Positions 19,151 through 28,367 of a stretch of 64,000 nucleotides of DNA are shown one piece after another. The stretch lies in assembly GCA_016192425.1 (NCBI GenBank), contig JACPUE010000006.1, forward strand, positions 1-64,000, written 5' to 3'. Position 1 is the stretch's first letter; each line of letters begins with the position of its first letter. Below the pieces are notes generated by a model that was not told the DNA's origin, searched no databases, and saw only the letters and a program-made list of their open reading frames with translations. Source of the DNA: Burkholderiales bacterium. GTDB lineage: Bacteria > Pseudomonadota > Gammaproteobacteria > Burkholderiales > Burkholderiaceae_C. The position numbers and the translations under genes were made by a program.

Positions 19151-19176
19151 AAGCCGGCGCATGCGCCGGCTTTTGC
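19151..19176 (+). terminator. Intrinsic terminator after lactate permease
   Basis: A perfect palindrome with stem GCCGGCGC/GCGCCGGC and an AT centre is followed by TTTTGCTTT, 59 bases past the permease stop. Confidence 0.8.
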
Positions 19177-19289
19177 TTTGCGGGGGCTGCCGATCCGGGC
19201 AAGCCAACGCTGCTGTGCATTCCATGGCCGCTTGAGGGGAATTGCAGCAGGCATTTGCCATCCAAGACGACTGGTCATATTATTTATCC

Positions 19290-19925
19290 ATGTCCCGCAC
19301 CGCCGACAAAACCGACATCCCCCTGCGCCTGACCCAGGCGGGCCGCGATCTGTTCTCGCGCCAGGGTTACAACGCCACCGGCATCCAGGCCATCACCGAC
19401 CATGCCGGTGTGCCCAAGGGCTCGTTCTACAACCACTTCGAGAGCAAGGAAGCCTTTGCGGTGGCCATCATCGGGCAGTACGCCGAGCATTTGCAGCTTT
19501 CCTGGCAGGCCATGATGGCTGCCGCACCCGCGCAGCCTATGGCGGCCATCCGCTTTGTCTTCGACCAGATGATTGCGTACCACGAGCGCAAGGAGTTGCA
19601 GGCCGGTTGCCTGGTGGGCAACTTTGCTGCCGAGATGGCGCTGGCCAGCGACGCTTGCCGCCAGGGCCTGCTGCAGGCGCAACTGGCATGGCGTGAGCGC
19701 CTGGCCCGCATGATCGAACACGCCCAGGCCGCTGGCGAGGTTCGATCGGATCTGCCCGCCCCCGTGCTCGCGGCCCTGGCCTGGGACACCTGGGAAGGCG
19801 CCCTGCTGCGCATGAAGCTCGAAAAATCCACCGCACCGCTGCGCGAAAGCATGGCCTTGGTGCTTGACCACCTGTTCCAGCCCGCTGCAGCTGCAGCGGG
19901 CACTCTGCCCACCACCAAGGAGTAA
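19290..19925 (+). CDS. nemR: TetR-family regulator, NemR-like
   Basis: A 211-residue protein. Residues about 12-58 are the TetR helix-turn-helix ('LFSRQGYNATGIQAITDHAGVPKGSFYNHFESKEAF'). The ligand-binding part carries 'CLVGNFAAEMALASDACR', which includes a cysteine placed as in thiol-reactive TetR regulators such as NemR and AcuR. The next gene, six bases downstream, encodes an old yellow enzyme, and its ribosome-binding site AAGGAG overlaps the end of this gene. The pair therefore looks like a nemRA-type operon responding to electrophiles. An AT-rich tract just before ATG 19290 is a likely operator. The effector is inferred. Confidence 0.82.
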   Translation: MSRTADKTDIPLRLTQAGRDLFSRQGYNATGIQAITDHAGVPKGSFYNHFESKEAFAVAIIGQYAEHLQLSWQAMMAAAPAQPMAAIRFVFDQMIAYHERKELQAGCLVGNFAAEMALASDACRQGLLQAQLAWRERLARMIEHAQAAGEVRSDLPAPVLAALAWDTWEGALLRMKLEKSTAPLRESMALVLDHLFQPAAAAAGTLPTTKE

Positions 19926-19931
19926 GCCGCT

Positions 19932-21041
19932 ATGGGTATCCCCGCAGAAACCTTCGCCACCGACGCCCTGTTCCAGCCCCTCAAGCTGGGCCGCATCGAC
20001 GTTGCCAACCGCATGGCCATGGCCCCGCTCACGCGCAGCCGCGCCAACGATGCGCTGGAGCCCACCGGCATGGTGGTCGAGTACTACCGCCAGCGCGCCA
20101 GCGTCGGCCTCATCATCACCGAGGCCACGCAGATCTCCGACACCGCCCAGGGCTACACCCACACGCCGGGCCTGCACACCCCCGGCCAGATCGCCGCCTG
20201 GAAGCAGGTGACGGATGCCGTGCACGCCCAAGGCGGCAAGATCTTCGTGCAGCTCTGGCACACGGGCCGCATGTCGCACAACGCCTTCCAGCCCAACCAG
20301 CAGGCGCCCGTGGCTCCCTCGGCCATCGCCCCCAAGGCCAAGACCTACATCGTCGGCCAGGGCTATGTGGACTGCGCCGTGCCGCGCGCGCTGGAAACCG
20401 CCGAGATCGCCGGCGTGGTGAACGACTTCCGCCAGGCCGCCGCCAATGCCGTTGCAGCGGGTTTTGACGGCGTGGAAATCCACGGCGCCCACGGCTACCT
20501 GATCGACGCCTTCCTGCGCGACGGCTCCAACCACCGCACCGACCAGTACGGCGGCAGCATCGAGAACCGCGCCCGCTTCCTGCTTGAAGTGATGGCCGCC
20601 GTGACGCAGGAGATCGGCGCCGAGCGCGTGGGCATCCGCCTCTCGCCGGTCTCGCCCGTCAACGACTCGTCGGAAAGCAATCCGCAACCGCTGTTCGAAC
20701 ATGTGGTGCGCGAGCTGGAGAAGCTCCACCCGGTCTACATCCACGTGGTGGAGGGCTACACCGGCGGCCCGCGCGACAACGCCCCGTTCGACTACGAGGC
20801 CCTGCACCGCCTGTATTCGGGCGTGTGGATGCTGAACAACGGCTACACCAAGGAGATGGCCGTCGAAGCCCTGCGCAGCGGCCGCGCCGACATGGTGTCG
20901 TTTGGCCGCGCCATGATCACCACACCGGACCTGCCGCGGCGCTTGCGTGACAACCTGCCGCTGAACGAGCCCTTCGCCGACGCGCCCGTATACGGCGGCA
21001 CCAGCCCGCACGGCTACACCGACTACCCTGCCCTTCCCTGA
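19932..21041 (+). CDS. nemA: Old yellow enzyme family NADH:flavin oxidoreductase (NemA-like)
   Basis: A 369-residue FMN TIM-barrel enzyme. Motifs include 'RIDVANRMAMAPLTRSRA', 'IFVQLWHTGRMSH', 'VEIHGAHGYLIDAFL' (the two His that bind the phenolic or nitro ligand, and the proton-donor Tyr) and 'TDQYGGSIENRARFLLEV'. The C-terminus has 'RADMVSFGRAMITTPDLPRRL'. NemA-type enzymes reduce activated alkenes such as N-ethylmaleimide, as well as nitro-esters. Start ATG 19932 follows AAGGAGTAAGCCGCT. Probably translated from the same transcript as the upstream regulator. Confidence 0.93.
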   Translation: MGIPAETFATDALFQPLKLGRIDVANRMAMAPLTRSRANDALEPTGMVVEYYRQRASVGLIITEATQISDTAQGYTHTPGLHTPGQIAAWKQVTDAVHAQGGKIFVQLWHTGRMSHNAFQPNQQAPVAPSAIAPKAKTYIVGQGYVDCAVPRALETAEIAGVVNDFRQAAANAVAAGFDGVEIHGAHGYLIDAFLRDGSNHRTDQYGGSIENRARFLLEVMAAVTQEIGAERVGIRLSPVSPVNDSSESNPQPLFEHVVRELEKLHPVYIHVVEGYTGGPRDNAPFDYEALHRLYSGVWMLNNGYTKEMAVEALRSGRADMVSFGRAMITTPDLPRRLRDNLPLNEPFADAPVYGGTSPHGYTDYPALP

Positions 21042-21068
21042 CCCCGGAGCACACTGCGCTGCGCCTTC

Positions 21069-22046
21069 TCAGCGCTTGCGCAGTTTCTGGAGCACGGTGA
21101 CAGCGCCCAGCACCAGCGCACCGGCCACGATGCCCGCCACGCCGTTGAGCCCGTTGGTGGCCAGCGCCTGCCACAGGCCACCCAGCGCACCCTGGCCCAC
21201 GGCAGCGCCCGCGCCCTCAATGGCATGGTGCAGCGGCGCAATGCCGTGCACCAGGATGCCGCCGCCGACCAGGAACATGGCTGCAGTGCCCGCCACCGTC
21301 AGAAACTTCATCAGCCAAGGCGCCGCAGCCACCAGCCCCCGGCCCAGGGTTTGCGCAGCGCTGCTGCCCTTGCGGCTGAGCCACAGGCCCAGGTCGTCGA
21401 GCTTGACGATGCCGCCCACCAGGCCATACACCCCGGCGGTCATCACAATGGCAATGCCCACCAGCACCGCCACCTGCTGCAGGAACGGCGCAGACGCCAC
21501 CGTGCCCAGCGCAATCACGATGATTTCCGCCGACAGGATGAAGTCGGTGCGCACCGCGCCCTGGATTTTTTCCTTTTCGAACGCCACCAGATCCACCACC
21601 GGGTTGGCGTTGGCCTGCGCGTGGCTGGCGTGTTCGGCCTCGTCCTCAGCCGCGCTGTGCAGGAACTTGTGCGCGAGCTTTTCCACGCCCTCAAAGCACA
21701 GAAAAGCACCGCCCAGCATCAGCAGCGGCGTGATGAGCCAGGGCACAAAGGCGCTGATGGCCAGCGCCGCAGGCACCAGGATGGCCTTGTTGACCAGCGA
21801 GCCCTTAGCCACGGCCCACACCACCGGCAGTTCGCGCTCGGCACGCACACCGGCCACTTGCTGCGCATTGAGCGCCAGGTCGTCGCCCAGCACCCCTGCC
21901 GTCTTCTGCGTGGCCACCTTGGTCATGGCCGCCACATCGTCGGCCACGGTGGCGCTCTTTTTGGCGGCCAACTGGGTCATGGCGGCCACGTCATCGAGGA
22001 TGGTGGCAATGTCGTCCAGCAAGGTCAGCAGACTGGCTCCGGCCAT
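21069..22046 (-). CDS. yedI: DUF808 family inner-membrane protein (YedI-like)
   Basis: A 325-residue protein starting [39 protein letters not shown], the hallmark DUF808 N-terminus. About six hydrophobic segments follow, including '[21 protein letters not shown]' and '[47 protein letters not shown]'. The molecular role of the family is not known. AAGGACC upstream of ATG 22046 supports the start. It is convergent with the OYE gene. A copy of the dispersed repeat lies in its upstream region, between it and rhuM. Confidence 0.88.
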   Translation of the reverse strand: MAGASLLTLLDDIATILDDVAAMTQLAAKKSATVADDVAAMTKVATQKTAGVLGDDLALNAQQVAGVRAERELPVVWAVAKGSLVNKAILVPAALAISAFVPWLITPLLMLGGAFLCFEGVEKLAHKFLHSAAEDEAEHASHAQANANPVVDLVAFEKEKIQGAVRTDFILSAEIIVIALGTVASAPFLQQVAVLVGIAIVMTAGVYGLVGGIVKLDDLGLWLSRKGSSAAQTLGRGLVAAAPWLMKFLTVAGTAAMFLVGGGILVHGIAPLHHAIEGAGAAVGQGALGGLWQALATNGLNGVAGIVAGALVLGAVTVLQKLRKR

Positions 22047-22069
22047 GGGATGGTCCTTAAAAAAAATGA

Positions 22070-22130
22070 TTAAATTGGAGCCTGGCGCTTATATATAAAG
22101 CGCCAGCAGCTATATTTTTGATAGCAAATA
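22070..22130 (+). repeat. Dispersed AGCAGCTAT...ATAGCA repeat, copy C
   Basis: Contains GGCGCTTATATATAAAGCGC (a local palindrome), CAGCAGCTATATTTTTG and ATAGCAAA. It lies ten bases after the rhuM stop (rhuM is read leftwards). Direct-repeat partner of copy D on the other side of rhuM. Confidence 0.75.
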
Positions 22131-22140
22131 ATGAAACCTG

Positions 22141-23088
22141 CTACTCGCCATTGAGCGAGGCATCGTCAGCCTCCATCCGCTGGAGCAGCCGGTCGAAGTC
22201 GCTCTCGAACAAGCGATCCTGAACGATGCGGTATTTCTCAAACTCGCATTCCGCATGGGTCTTGGCGATCTCTGCCGTGACCTTGCCCGCGTCCTGCAGC
22301 ACCTCCCGGTCTGTGGCTTCGATGAAGCGGTTGAGACGGGTTTCCCAGTCCTGCATGGTCATGGGAATCTTGCGCTGCGCCATGTCTTCTGCCACATCCA
22401 GATAGGCGTTCACCAGGCGCGAAAGCTGTGCCATCTCGGCTTCGGTCAGGTAATTCTTGGCCACCACCAAGTGCAGCTTGTTTTGCACAGTGGCGAAGAA
22501 TCGCTTCGTGGCTTGCGCCGTCACGTCGTAGTCAATCGCCGTGGCGTAAATGTCTGTGATCTTTTGGTAGAACTTGCGCTCCGAGATACGAATCTCGCGG
22601 ATGCGCTGCAATTGCTCTTCAAAATACTGATCGGTGAGCACGGAACCACCGGCCTTGATGCGCTCATCGTCCATCACGTAGGCTTTGATGGTGAATTGCT
22701 CAATGATGCCCGTGGCCCATTTGCGGAACTGCACCGCCCGCTCGGAATTGACCTTGTAGCCCACGGCGATGATGGCGGGCAGCTTGTAGTGCTGGGTGTC
22801 GTAGGTCTTGCCGTCGGCGGCAGTTATTCGAAATTTTCGAACAACTGAAGTCTCCTCCAGTTCACTGTCACCAAACACCTTTTTCAGGTGGTAGTTGATG
22901 GTGTGGGTCTCCACGTCGTACAGCACACCCATCATCTTCTGGGTCAGCCAGATGTTTTCATCGGCATACACCGCTTCCACGCCACCCTGGCCGCTGGCGG
23001 CAACGAAGGTCAGGTACTCGGCCGCAGAGGAGCGGGCGAGGGAACCCTCGGGTTTCTTGGCGGACTGGGGTGGTTTGCCAGGTGTCAT
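22141..23088 (-). CDS. rhuM: RhuM-family protein
   Basis: A 315-residue protein matching the RhuM virulence-associated family. It has 'YADENIWLTQKMMGVLYDVETHTINYHLKKVF', 'ELEETSVVRKFRITAADGKTYDTQHYKLPAIIAVGYKVNSERAVQFRKWAT' and the C-terminal 'YDVTAQATKRFFATVQNKLHLVVAKNYLTEAEMAQLSRLVNAYLDVAEDMA'. The N-terminal part resembles phage KilA-N/BRO-type modules. The family was named from a Salmonella pathogenicity island and is often found on mobile or defence islands; its biochemical role is unresolved. GAGG lies eight bases before ATG 23088. The gene stands alone between two direct copies of the dispersed repeat, in an otherwise conserved housekeeping neighbourhood, which points to acquisition. 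Confidence 0.88.
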   Translation of the reverse strand: MTPGKPPQSAKKPEGSLARSSAAEYLTFVAASGQGGVEAVYADENIWLTQKMMGVLYDVETHTINYHLKKVFGDSELEETSVVRKFRITAADGKTYDTQHYKLPAIIAVGYKVNSERAVQFRKWATGIIEQFTIKAYVMDDERIKAGGSVLTDQYFEEQLQRIREIRISERKFYQKITDIYATAIDYDVTAQATKRFFATVQNKLHLVVAKNYLTEAEMAQLSRLVNAYLDVAEDMAQRKIPMTMQDWETRLNRFIEATDREVLQDAGKVTAEIAKTHAECEFEKYRIVQDRLFESDFDRLLQRMEADDASLNGE

Positions 23089-23183
23089 GCTTTACCTCGC
23101 TGACGTTGCAACAGTCGCAAACAGGTCGCCTTGCAATACGTTGGTTTGCTTTGGGCTTCAGCGGGCATCTCCGCAGAGCATCC

Positions 23184-23241
23184 TACAAAAAGCTGCAGGC
23201 CCTTTTCCATCAATCGCTGGCAGCTATTGTTTTAATAGTGA
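23184..23241 (+). repeat. Dispersed AGCAGCTAT...ATAGCA repeat, copy D
   Basis: Contains AAAAGCTGCAGGCCCTTTTC, then GCTGGCAGCTATTG and ATAGTGA, a somewhat diverged copy between the purL stop and the rhuM start. Same orientation as copy C. Confidence 0.65.
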
Positions 23242-23258
23242 AGCGTGACGCCGGAATG

Positions 23259-26200
23259 TCACCCCACCCACTTGCGCGCATTGCGCCACAGCCGCATCCA
23301 GGGGCTGAAGGCGCTGGGGCTGCCCGCGGCGGCGTGGTCCATCCAGCTCATCTGGATGTTGCGGAACACGCGCTCGGGGTGCGGCATCATGGCCGTGAAG
23401 CGGCCGTCCGCGGTGGTCACCGCCGTCAGGCCGCCGGGGCTGCCGTTGGGGTTGAACGGGTACTGCTCGGTGGCCGCGCCCGCGTGGTCCACAAAGCGCA
23501 TGGCCGCGATGGCCTGGTTGGCGTTGCCCCGGTACTTGAAGTTGGCATAGCCCTCGCCGTGCGCCACGGCGATGGGCAGGCGGCTGCCTGCCATGCCTTG
23601 CAGGAACAGGCTGGGCGATTCGAGCACTTCCACCAGCGACAGGCGGGCCTCGAAGCGCTCGCTCTGGTTGGTGGTGAAGCGCGGCCAATCCTGCGCGCCG
23701 GGGATGATGTCGGCCAGTTCGGCGAACATCTGGCAGCCGTTGCACACGCCCAGGCCAAAGGTGTCCTGGCGCGCGAAGAAGCCCTGGAACTGCTCGGCCA
23801 GCACCGGGTTGAAGGTGATGGAACGCGCCCAGCCGATGCCCGCGCCCAGCGTGTCGCCGTAGCTGAAGCCGCCGCAGGCCACGACGCCCTTGAAATCCTC
23901 CAGGCGGGCGCGGCCGCTCTGCAGGTCGGTCATGTGCACGTCGTGCGCCTCGAAGCCCGCTTCGGTGAAGGCGTAGGCCATTTCCACGTGCGAGTTCACG
24001 CCCTGCTCGCGCAGCACGGCCACCTTGGGTTTGGAAAGGTTGAGGTACGGCGCGGCAACGTCCTGGGCCGGATCGAACGTGAGGTGCACGTGCAGGCCCG
24101 CATCGCCTGGGGCACCGGCAGCCGCGTGTTCGGCGTCGGCGCAGGCGGGGTTGTCGCGGCGCTGGCAGATCTGCCAGCTCACGCTGTCCCAGACCTGGTT
24201 CAGGTCTTCGAGCTTGGCACTGAAGATGGCCTTGGCGTCGCGCCACACCTGCAGTTCGCCCTTGCCCGCGGCAATGGGGCTGGCTGCGGGCCGCGTCTTG
24301 CCCACGAAATGGCTGCAGGCCGAGAGGCCGTGGGCGCGCAGGGTTTGCATGATGTCGTTGCGCTCGGCGGTGCGTACCTGCAGCACCACGCCCAGTTCTT
24401 CGCTGAACAGCGCCTTGAGCGTCAGCTCGTCGCGCCGCCCGCCCACCTGCTGTGCCCAGTTCTTGGCGTCGCCCGTGTCCATGCGGCTGTCGTGGATGCC
24501 GTCGCCCTCGGTGACCAGCATGTCCACGTTCAGCGCCACGCCCACGTGGCCCGCAAAGGCCATCTCGGCCACGGCGGCGAGCAGGCCGCCGTCGCTGCGG
24601 TCATGGTAGGCCAGGATCTGGCCCTTGGCGCGCAGCGCGTTCACGGCGTCCACCAAACGCACCAGGTCTTGCGCGTCGTCCAGGTCGGGCACCTCGTCGC
24701 CCGCCTGATCCAGCACTTGGCCCAGGATGCTGCCGCCCATGCGGTACTTGCCGCGTCCCAGGTCGATGAGCACCAGGGTGGTGTCGGGCTCGGTGGCGTC
24801 AAGCTGCGGCGTGAGCGTGCCGCGCACGTCCTGCAGCGTGGCAAAGCTGCTCACGATCAGGCTCACAGGCGAGACCACCTTGCGGTTCGTGTCGCCGTCC
24901 TTCCACTGCGTGCGCATGGACAGGCTGTCCTTGCCCACGGGGATGCTGATGCCCAGTTGCGGGCACAACTCCATGCCCACGGCCTTGACGGTGGCGTACA
25001 GGTCGGCGTCCTCGCCGCTCTCGCCGCAGGCGGCCATCCAGTTGGCCGACAGCTTCACACGTGGCAGCTCGATGGGTGCAGCGAGCAGGTTGGTGATGCT
25101 TTCGGCCACCGCCATGCGGCCCGAAGCGGCGGCGTTCAGGGCGGCCAGCGGCGTGCGCTCGCCCATGGCCATGGCCTCGCCCGCAAAGCCCTTGTAGTCG
25201 GCCAGCGTGACGGCGCAATCGGCCACAGGCACCTGCCAGGGGCCTACCATCTGGTCGCGGTGCGTGAGGCCGCCCACGGTGCGGTCGCCGATGGTGACGA
25301 GGAAGCGCTTGGACGCCACGGTGGGGTGGCTCAGCACGTCGATCACGGCCTTTTGCAGCGGCACGCCGGTCAGGTCGATGGGCTGAAGCGGGCGCTGCAC
25401 GCTGGCCACGTCGCGGTGCATCTTGGGCGGCTTGCCCAGCAGCACGGACATGGGCATGTTGACAGGCGCCCCCACGCTCCCCACTGCGTGTGGTTCGCTG
25501 CCCCCCAAGGGGGCCGCGCTTGCTTGGGGCGGCCCGGCGCGGCGCGCCGCCGCCCCCTCAAAAGCGTCCTCGAAGGCCACCACCAGGTCACGCTCTTCGG
25601 TGGCCACCCCAATCACGGCAAAGGGGCAGCGCTCACGTTCGCAAAAACGCCGAAACAACTCCAGCGATTCGGGCGCAATGGCCAACACGTAGCGTTCCTG
25701 GCTTTCGTTGCTCCAGATTTCCTTGGGCGCCAGGCCCGATTCTTCGAGCGGCACGGAGCGCAAATCAAAGCGTGCGCCCCGGCCCGCGTCATTCGTCAGC
25801 TCGGGGAAGGCGTTGGACAGGCCGCCCGCGCCCACGTCATGGATGGCCAGGATGGGGTTGACCTCGCCCTGCGCCCAGCAGTGGTTGATGACCTCCTGCG
25901 CGCGGCGCTCGATCTCGGGGTTGCCGCGCTGCACGGAGTCAAAGTCCAGCTCGGCGGCGTTCTGGCCCGTGGCCATGGAGCTGGCCGCGCCGCCGCCCAT
26001 GCCGATGCGCATGCCGGGGCCGCCCAGTTGCACCAGCAGCGTGCCCGCGGGGAATTCAATCTTGTGCGTGAGCCGCGCGTCAATGCTGCCCAGCCCGCCC
26101 GCGATCATGATGGGCTTGTGGTAGCCGCGCTGCACACCGCCCACCTGCTGCTCGTATTCGCGGAAATAGCCCGCCAGGTTGGGGCGGCCAAACTCGTTGT

Positions 26201-27362
26201 TGAACGCGGCGCCGCCCAACGGCCCCTCGGTCATGATCTGCAGCGGGCTGGCAATGTGCTCGGGCTTGCCGCCGGGCTGGTCGCTCAGGCCGCCCCAGAG
26301 CTTGGACACGGTGAAGCCCGTGAGGCCCGCCTTGGGTTCGGAGCCGCGCCCGGTAGCGCCCTCGTCGCGGATCTCGCCGCCCGCGCCGGTGGAGGCGCCG
26401 GGGAAGGGCGAGATGGCCGTGGGGTGGTTGTGCGTTTCCACCTTCATCAGCACATGCTGCAGAATGCTATCTTTTTGATAGCTGCTTGCGCTTATTCCTT
26501 GGGCGCTGGAGGCCATTTTTGCCACAAAACGCTCGACCGTATGGCCTTCCATCACCGAAGCGTTGTCGGAGTAGGCCACCACAGTGTGCTGCGGGCTGGT
26601 CTGGTGCGTGTGGCGGATCATGCCGAACAGGCTCTTGTCCTGCGCCACGCCGTCGATGGTGAACTGGGCGTTGAAGATCTTGTGGCGGCAGTGCTCGCTG
26701 TTGGCCTGCGCGAACATCATCAGTTCCACGTCCGTGGGGTTGCGCTGCAGGCCCTGGAAGGCGTTGACGAGGTAGTCGATCTCGTCGTCGGCCAGCGCCA
26801 GGCCCCAGCGGGTGTTGGCATCCTCCAGCGCTGCGCGGCCGCCGCCGAGCACGTCCACATGCTCCATGGGCTGGGGCGGCAGTTCGGAGAACAGTGCCTG
26901 CGCGTCGGCCAGGTCGAACAGCACGGACTCGGTCATGCGGTCGTGCAGCAGTGCGGCCACCTGGGCCCGCTGCTCTGGCGACAGCGTGGGGCGGCTCAGC
27001 AGGCCGTGCTGCATCTGCACGCGGTATTCCAAGACCCGCTCGACGCGGCGCACCTGCAGACCGCAGTTGCGCGCAATGTCGGTGGCCTTGGAGGCCCAGG
27101 GCGACACCGTGCCCAGGCGCGGCGTGACGATGATGGCCGCGCCATCCTGCGGGCCCTGGTACGGGTCGCCGTAGGTCAGCAGTGCGGCCAGGCGCTCGTG
27201 CTGCCCGGGCGTAGGAGGTGCGTCGGTGGCCACCAGGTGTACGAAGCGCGCCGCGATGGCGGCAATCTTCGGGTGGATGGCTTCGAGTGCGGGCTGGAGT
27301 TGCTGGGCGCGAAAGGGGCTGAGGGCGTTGCCGCCCGCAATCGTGGTCAGGTGCAAGGTCAC
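23259..27362 (-). CDS. purL: Phosphoribosylformylglycinamidine synthase (FGAM synthase), carrying two in-frame repeat insertions
   Basis: Fourth step of purine synthesis: FGAR + Gln + ATP to FGAM. The single-chain type has an N-terminal PurS-like part, two AIR-synthase-like halves ('[36 protein letters not shown]', '[11 protein letters not shown]') and a C-terminal glutamine amidotransferase with '[13 protein letters not shown]', nucleophile motif VCNGCQ and 'AVAHGEGYA'. The length is 1367 residues against about 1295 in E. coli. Part of the excess comes from two segments that are dispersed repeats read as protein: '[17 protein letters not shown]' before LMKVETH (DNA 26462-26519) and '[21 protein letters not shown]' before [10 protein letters not shown] (about 25466-25560). 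Both keep the frame. GTG 27362 ([11 protein letters not shown]) is the likely start; the frame is open further upstream, but that part is not conserved. Divergent from map. Confidence 0.95.
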   Translation of the reverse strand: MTLHLTTIAGGNALSPFRAQQLQPALEAIHPKIAAIAARFVHLVATDAPPTPGQHERLAALLTYGDPYQGPQDGAAIIVTPRLGTVSPWASKATDIARNCGLQVRRVERVLEYRVQMQHGLLSRPTLSPEQRAQVAALLHDRMTESVLFDLADAQALFSELPPQPMEHVDVLGGGRAALEDANTRWGLALADDEIDYLVNAFQGLQRNPTDVELMMFAQANSEHCRHKIFNAQFTIDGVAQDKSLFGMIRHTHQTSPQHTVVAYSDNASVMEGHTVERFVAKMASSAQGISASSYQKDSILQHVLMKVETHNHPTAISPFPGASTGAGGEIRDEGATGRGSEPKAGLTGFTVSKLWGGLSDQPGGKPEHIASPLQIMTEGPLGGAAFNNEFGRPNLAGYFREYEQQVGGVQRGYHKPIMIAGGLGSIDARLTHKIEFPAGTLLVQLGGPGMRIGMGGGAASSMATGQNAAELDFDSVQRGNPEIERRAQEVINHCWAQGEVNPILAIHDVGAGGLSNAFPELTNDAGRGARFDLRSVPLEESGLAPKEIWSNESQERYVLAIAPESLELFRRFCERERCPFAVIGVATEERDLVVAFEDAFEGAAARRAGPPQASAAPLGGSEPHAVGSVGAPVNMPMSVLLGKPPKMHRDVASVQRPLQPIDLTGVPLQKAVIDVLSHPTVASKRFLVTIGDRTVGGLTHRDQMVGPWQVPVADCAVTLADYKGFAGEAMAMGERTPLAALNAAASGRMAVAESITNLLAAPIELPRVKLSANWMAACGESGEDADLYATVKAVGMELCPQLGISIPVGKDSLSMRTQWKDGDTNRKVVSPVSLIVSSFATLQDVRGTLTPQLDATEPDTTLVLIDLGRGKYRMGGSILGQVLDQAGDEVPDLDDAQDLVRLVDAVNALRAKGQILAYHDRSDGGLLAAVAEMAFAGHVGVALNVDMLVTEGDGIHDSRMDTGDAKNWAQQVGGRRDELTLKALFSEELGVVLQVRTAERNDIMQTLRAHGLSACSHFVGKTRPAASPIAAGKGELQVWRDAKAIFSAKLEDLNQVWDSVSWQICQRRDNPACADAEHAAAGAPGDAGLHVHLTFDPAQDVAAPYLNLSKPKVAVLREQGVNSHVEMAYAFTEAGFEAHDVHMTDLQSGRARLEDFKGVVACGGFSYGDTLGAGIGWARSITFNPVLAEQFQGFFARQDTFGLGVCNGCQMFAELADIIPGAQDWPRFTTNQSERFEARLSLVEVLESPSLFLQGMAGSRLPIAVAHGEGYANFKYRGNANQAIAAMRFVDHAGAATEQYPFNPNGSPGGLTAVTTADGRFTAMMPHPERVFRNIQMSWMDHAAAGSPSAFSPWMRLWRNARKWVG
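25466..25560 (-). repeat. Second-type dispersed repeat (GGCAGCGAACCACACG...) inside purL
   Basis: On the coding strand the block reads from a GC-rich palindromic part (GGCGGCGCGCCGC) through GGCCGCCCCAAGCAAGCG and CCCCCTTGGGGGGCAGCG to ACCACACGCAGTGGGGAGCG, patterns I recognise as a common intergenic element in Comamonadaceae. Here it encodes about 30 in-frame residues with no counterpart in typical PurL. Boundaries are approximate. Confidence 0.7.
26462..26519 (-). repeat. Dispersed AGCAGCTAT...ATAGCA repeat, copy E, inside purL
   Basis: On the coding strand: AAAAATGGCCTCCAGCGCCC, then AATAAGCGCAAGCAGCTATC and ATAGCATTC. This aligns almost base for base with copy A at 9032 (AAAAATACCTCCAGCGCCC, AAGCGTAAGCAGCTATTG, ATAGCAAG). 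It is translated in frame within FGAM synthase. Confidence 0.85.
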
Positions 27363-27516
27363 TTTGACGGCCTGGGTGGGTGGTGTGGGAGAAGAGGCGC
27401 CTGCAGGCAGGCGGTTTCGGGGCGTTGCCACGGGAACCGGCGATTTTACCGGGCGGGGGGAAGGACATGGGGCCCGCGCCAGCACGGCATGCAGGCCGAT
27501 GGGATAATTGCGCCGC

Positions 27517-28332
27517 ATGAGCATCACCATCAAAGACGCCGAGGGCATCGCTGGCATGCGCAAGGCCTGCCGCCTCGCATCGGAAGTTCTGGACTACATC
27601 GCCCCGCACATCCAGCCGGGCATCACCACCGCTGAAATCGACCGCCTGGGCGCCGAATGCATGGCCCGCCAGGGCACACGCTCGGCCACCATTGGCTACC
27701 AGCCGCCGGGCTACCCGGCCTACCCTGCTTCGCTGTGCACCTCGGTCAACCATGTGGTGTGCCACGGCATCCCCAACGACAAGCCGCTCAAGAAAGGCGA
27801 CATCGTCAACGTGGACGTCACCGTCATCACCGACGAGGGCTGGTACGGCGACAACAGCCGCATGTACCTGATCGGCGAATGTTCCATTGCCGCCAAGCGC
27901 CTGTGCGCCATCACCTTCGAGGCCATGTGGCACGGCATCCTGCAGGTGCGGCCCGGCGCGCGCCTGGGCGACATTGGCCACGCGATCCAGAAGTTCGCCG
28001 AAGGCCACGGTTTTTCGATCGTGCGCGAATTCTGCGGCCACGGCATCGGCAAGAACTTCCACGAAGAACCCCAGGTGCTGCACTACGGCCGCCCCGGCAC
28101 GCTTGAAGAGCGCAAGCCCGGCATGGTGTTCACCATCGAGCCCATGATCAACGCGGGCCGCCGCGACATCAAGGAACTGGGCAACGACGGCTGGACCATC
28201 GTCACCAAGGACCACAGCCTGTCGGCCCAATGGGAGCACACAGTGCTGGTCACGCCCACGGGCTACGAGGTGATGACGCTCTCGGCCGGCTCGCCCCCAC
28301 TGCCCTCCTTCGTTACAGCCACAGCGACCTAA
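27517..28332 (+). CDS. map: Methionine aminopeptidase type I
   Basis: Removes the initiator methionine from nascent proteins. The 271-residue product has the pita-bread fold motifs in order: '[14 protein letters not shown]' (His), '[23 protein letters not shown]' (metal Asp pair), '[21 protein letters not shown]' (metal His) and '[11 protein letters not shown]...[13 protein letters not shown]' (two metal Glu). ATG 27517 is preferred to an in-frame ATG nine bases earlier because [17 protein letters not shown] matches family starts. It is divergent from purL and lies 35 bases upstream of glnD on the same strand, so map-glnD may be cotranscribed. Confidence 0.95.
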   Translation: MSITIKDAEGIAGMRKACRLASEVLDYIAPHIQPGITTAEIDRLGAECMARQGTRSATIGYQPPGYPAYPASLCTSVNHVVCHGIPNDKPLKKGDIVNVDVTVITDEGWYGDNSRMYLIGECSIAAKRLCAITFEAMWHGILQVRPGARLGDIGHAIQKFAEGHGFSIVREFCGHGIGKNFHEEPQVLHYGRPGTLEERKPGMVFTIEPMINAGRRDIKELGNDGWTIVTKDHSLSAQWEHTVLVTPTGYEVMTLSAGSPPLPSFVTATAT

Positions 28333-28367
28333 GATTCGCGCGCACGCTTCTTGCATGGGGTGACGCC

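Noticed and set aside
23070-27635. 1521-codon open frame on the plus strand opposite purL
   Set aside because: Its composition (His/Ala/Val-rich) is that of a GC-skewed antisense frame, it has no recognisable motif, and purL on the other strand has full conserved motifs.
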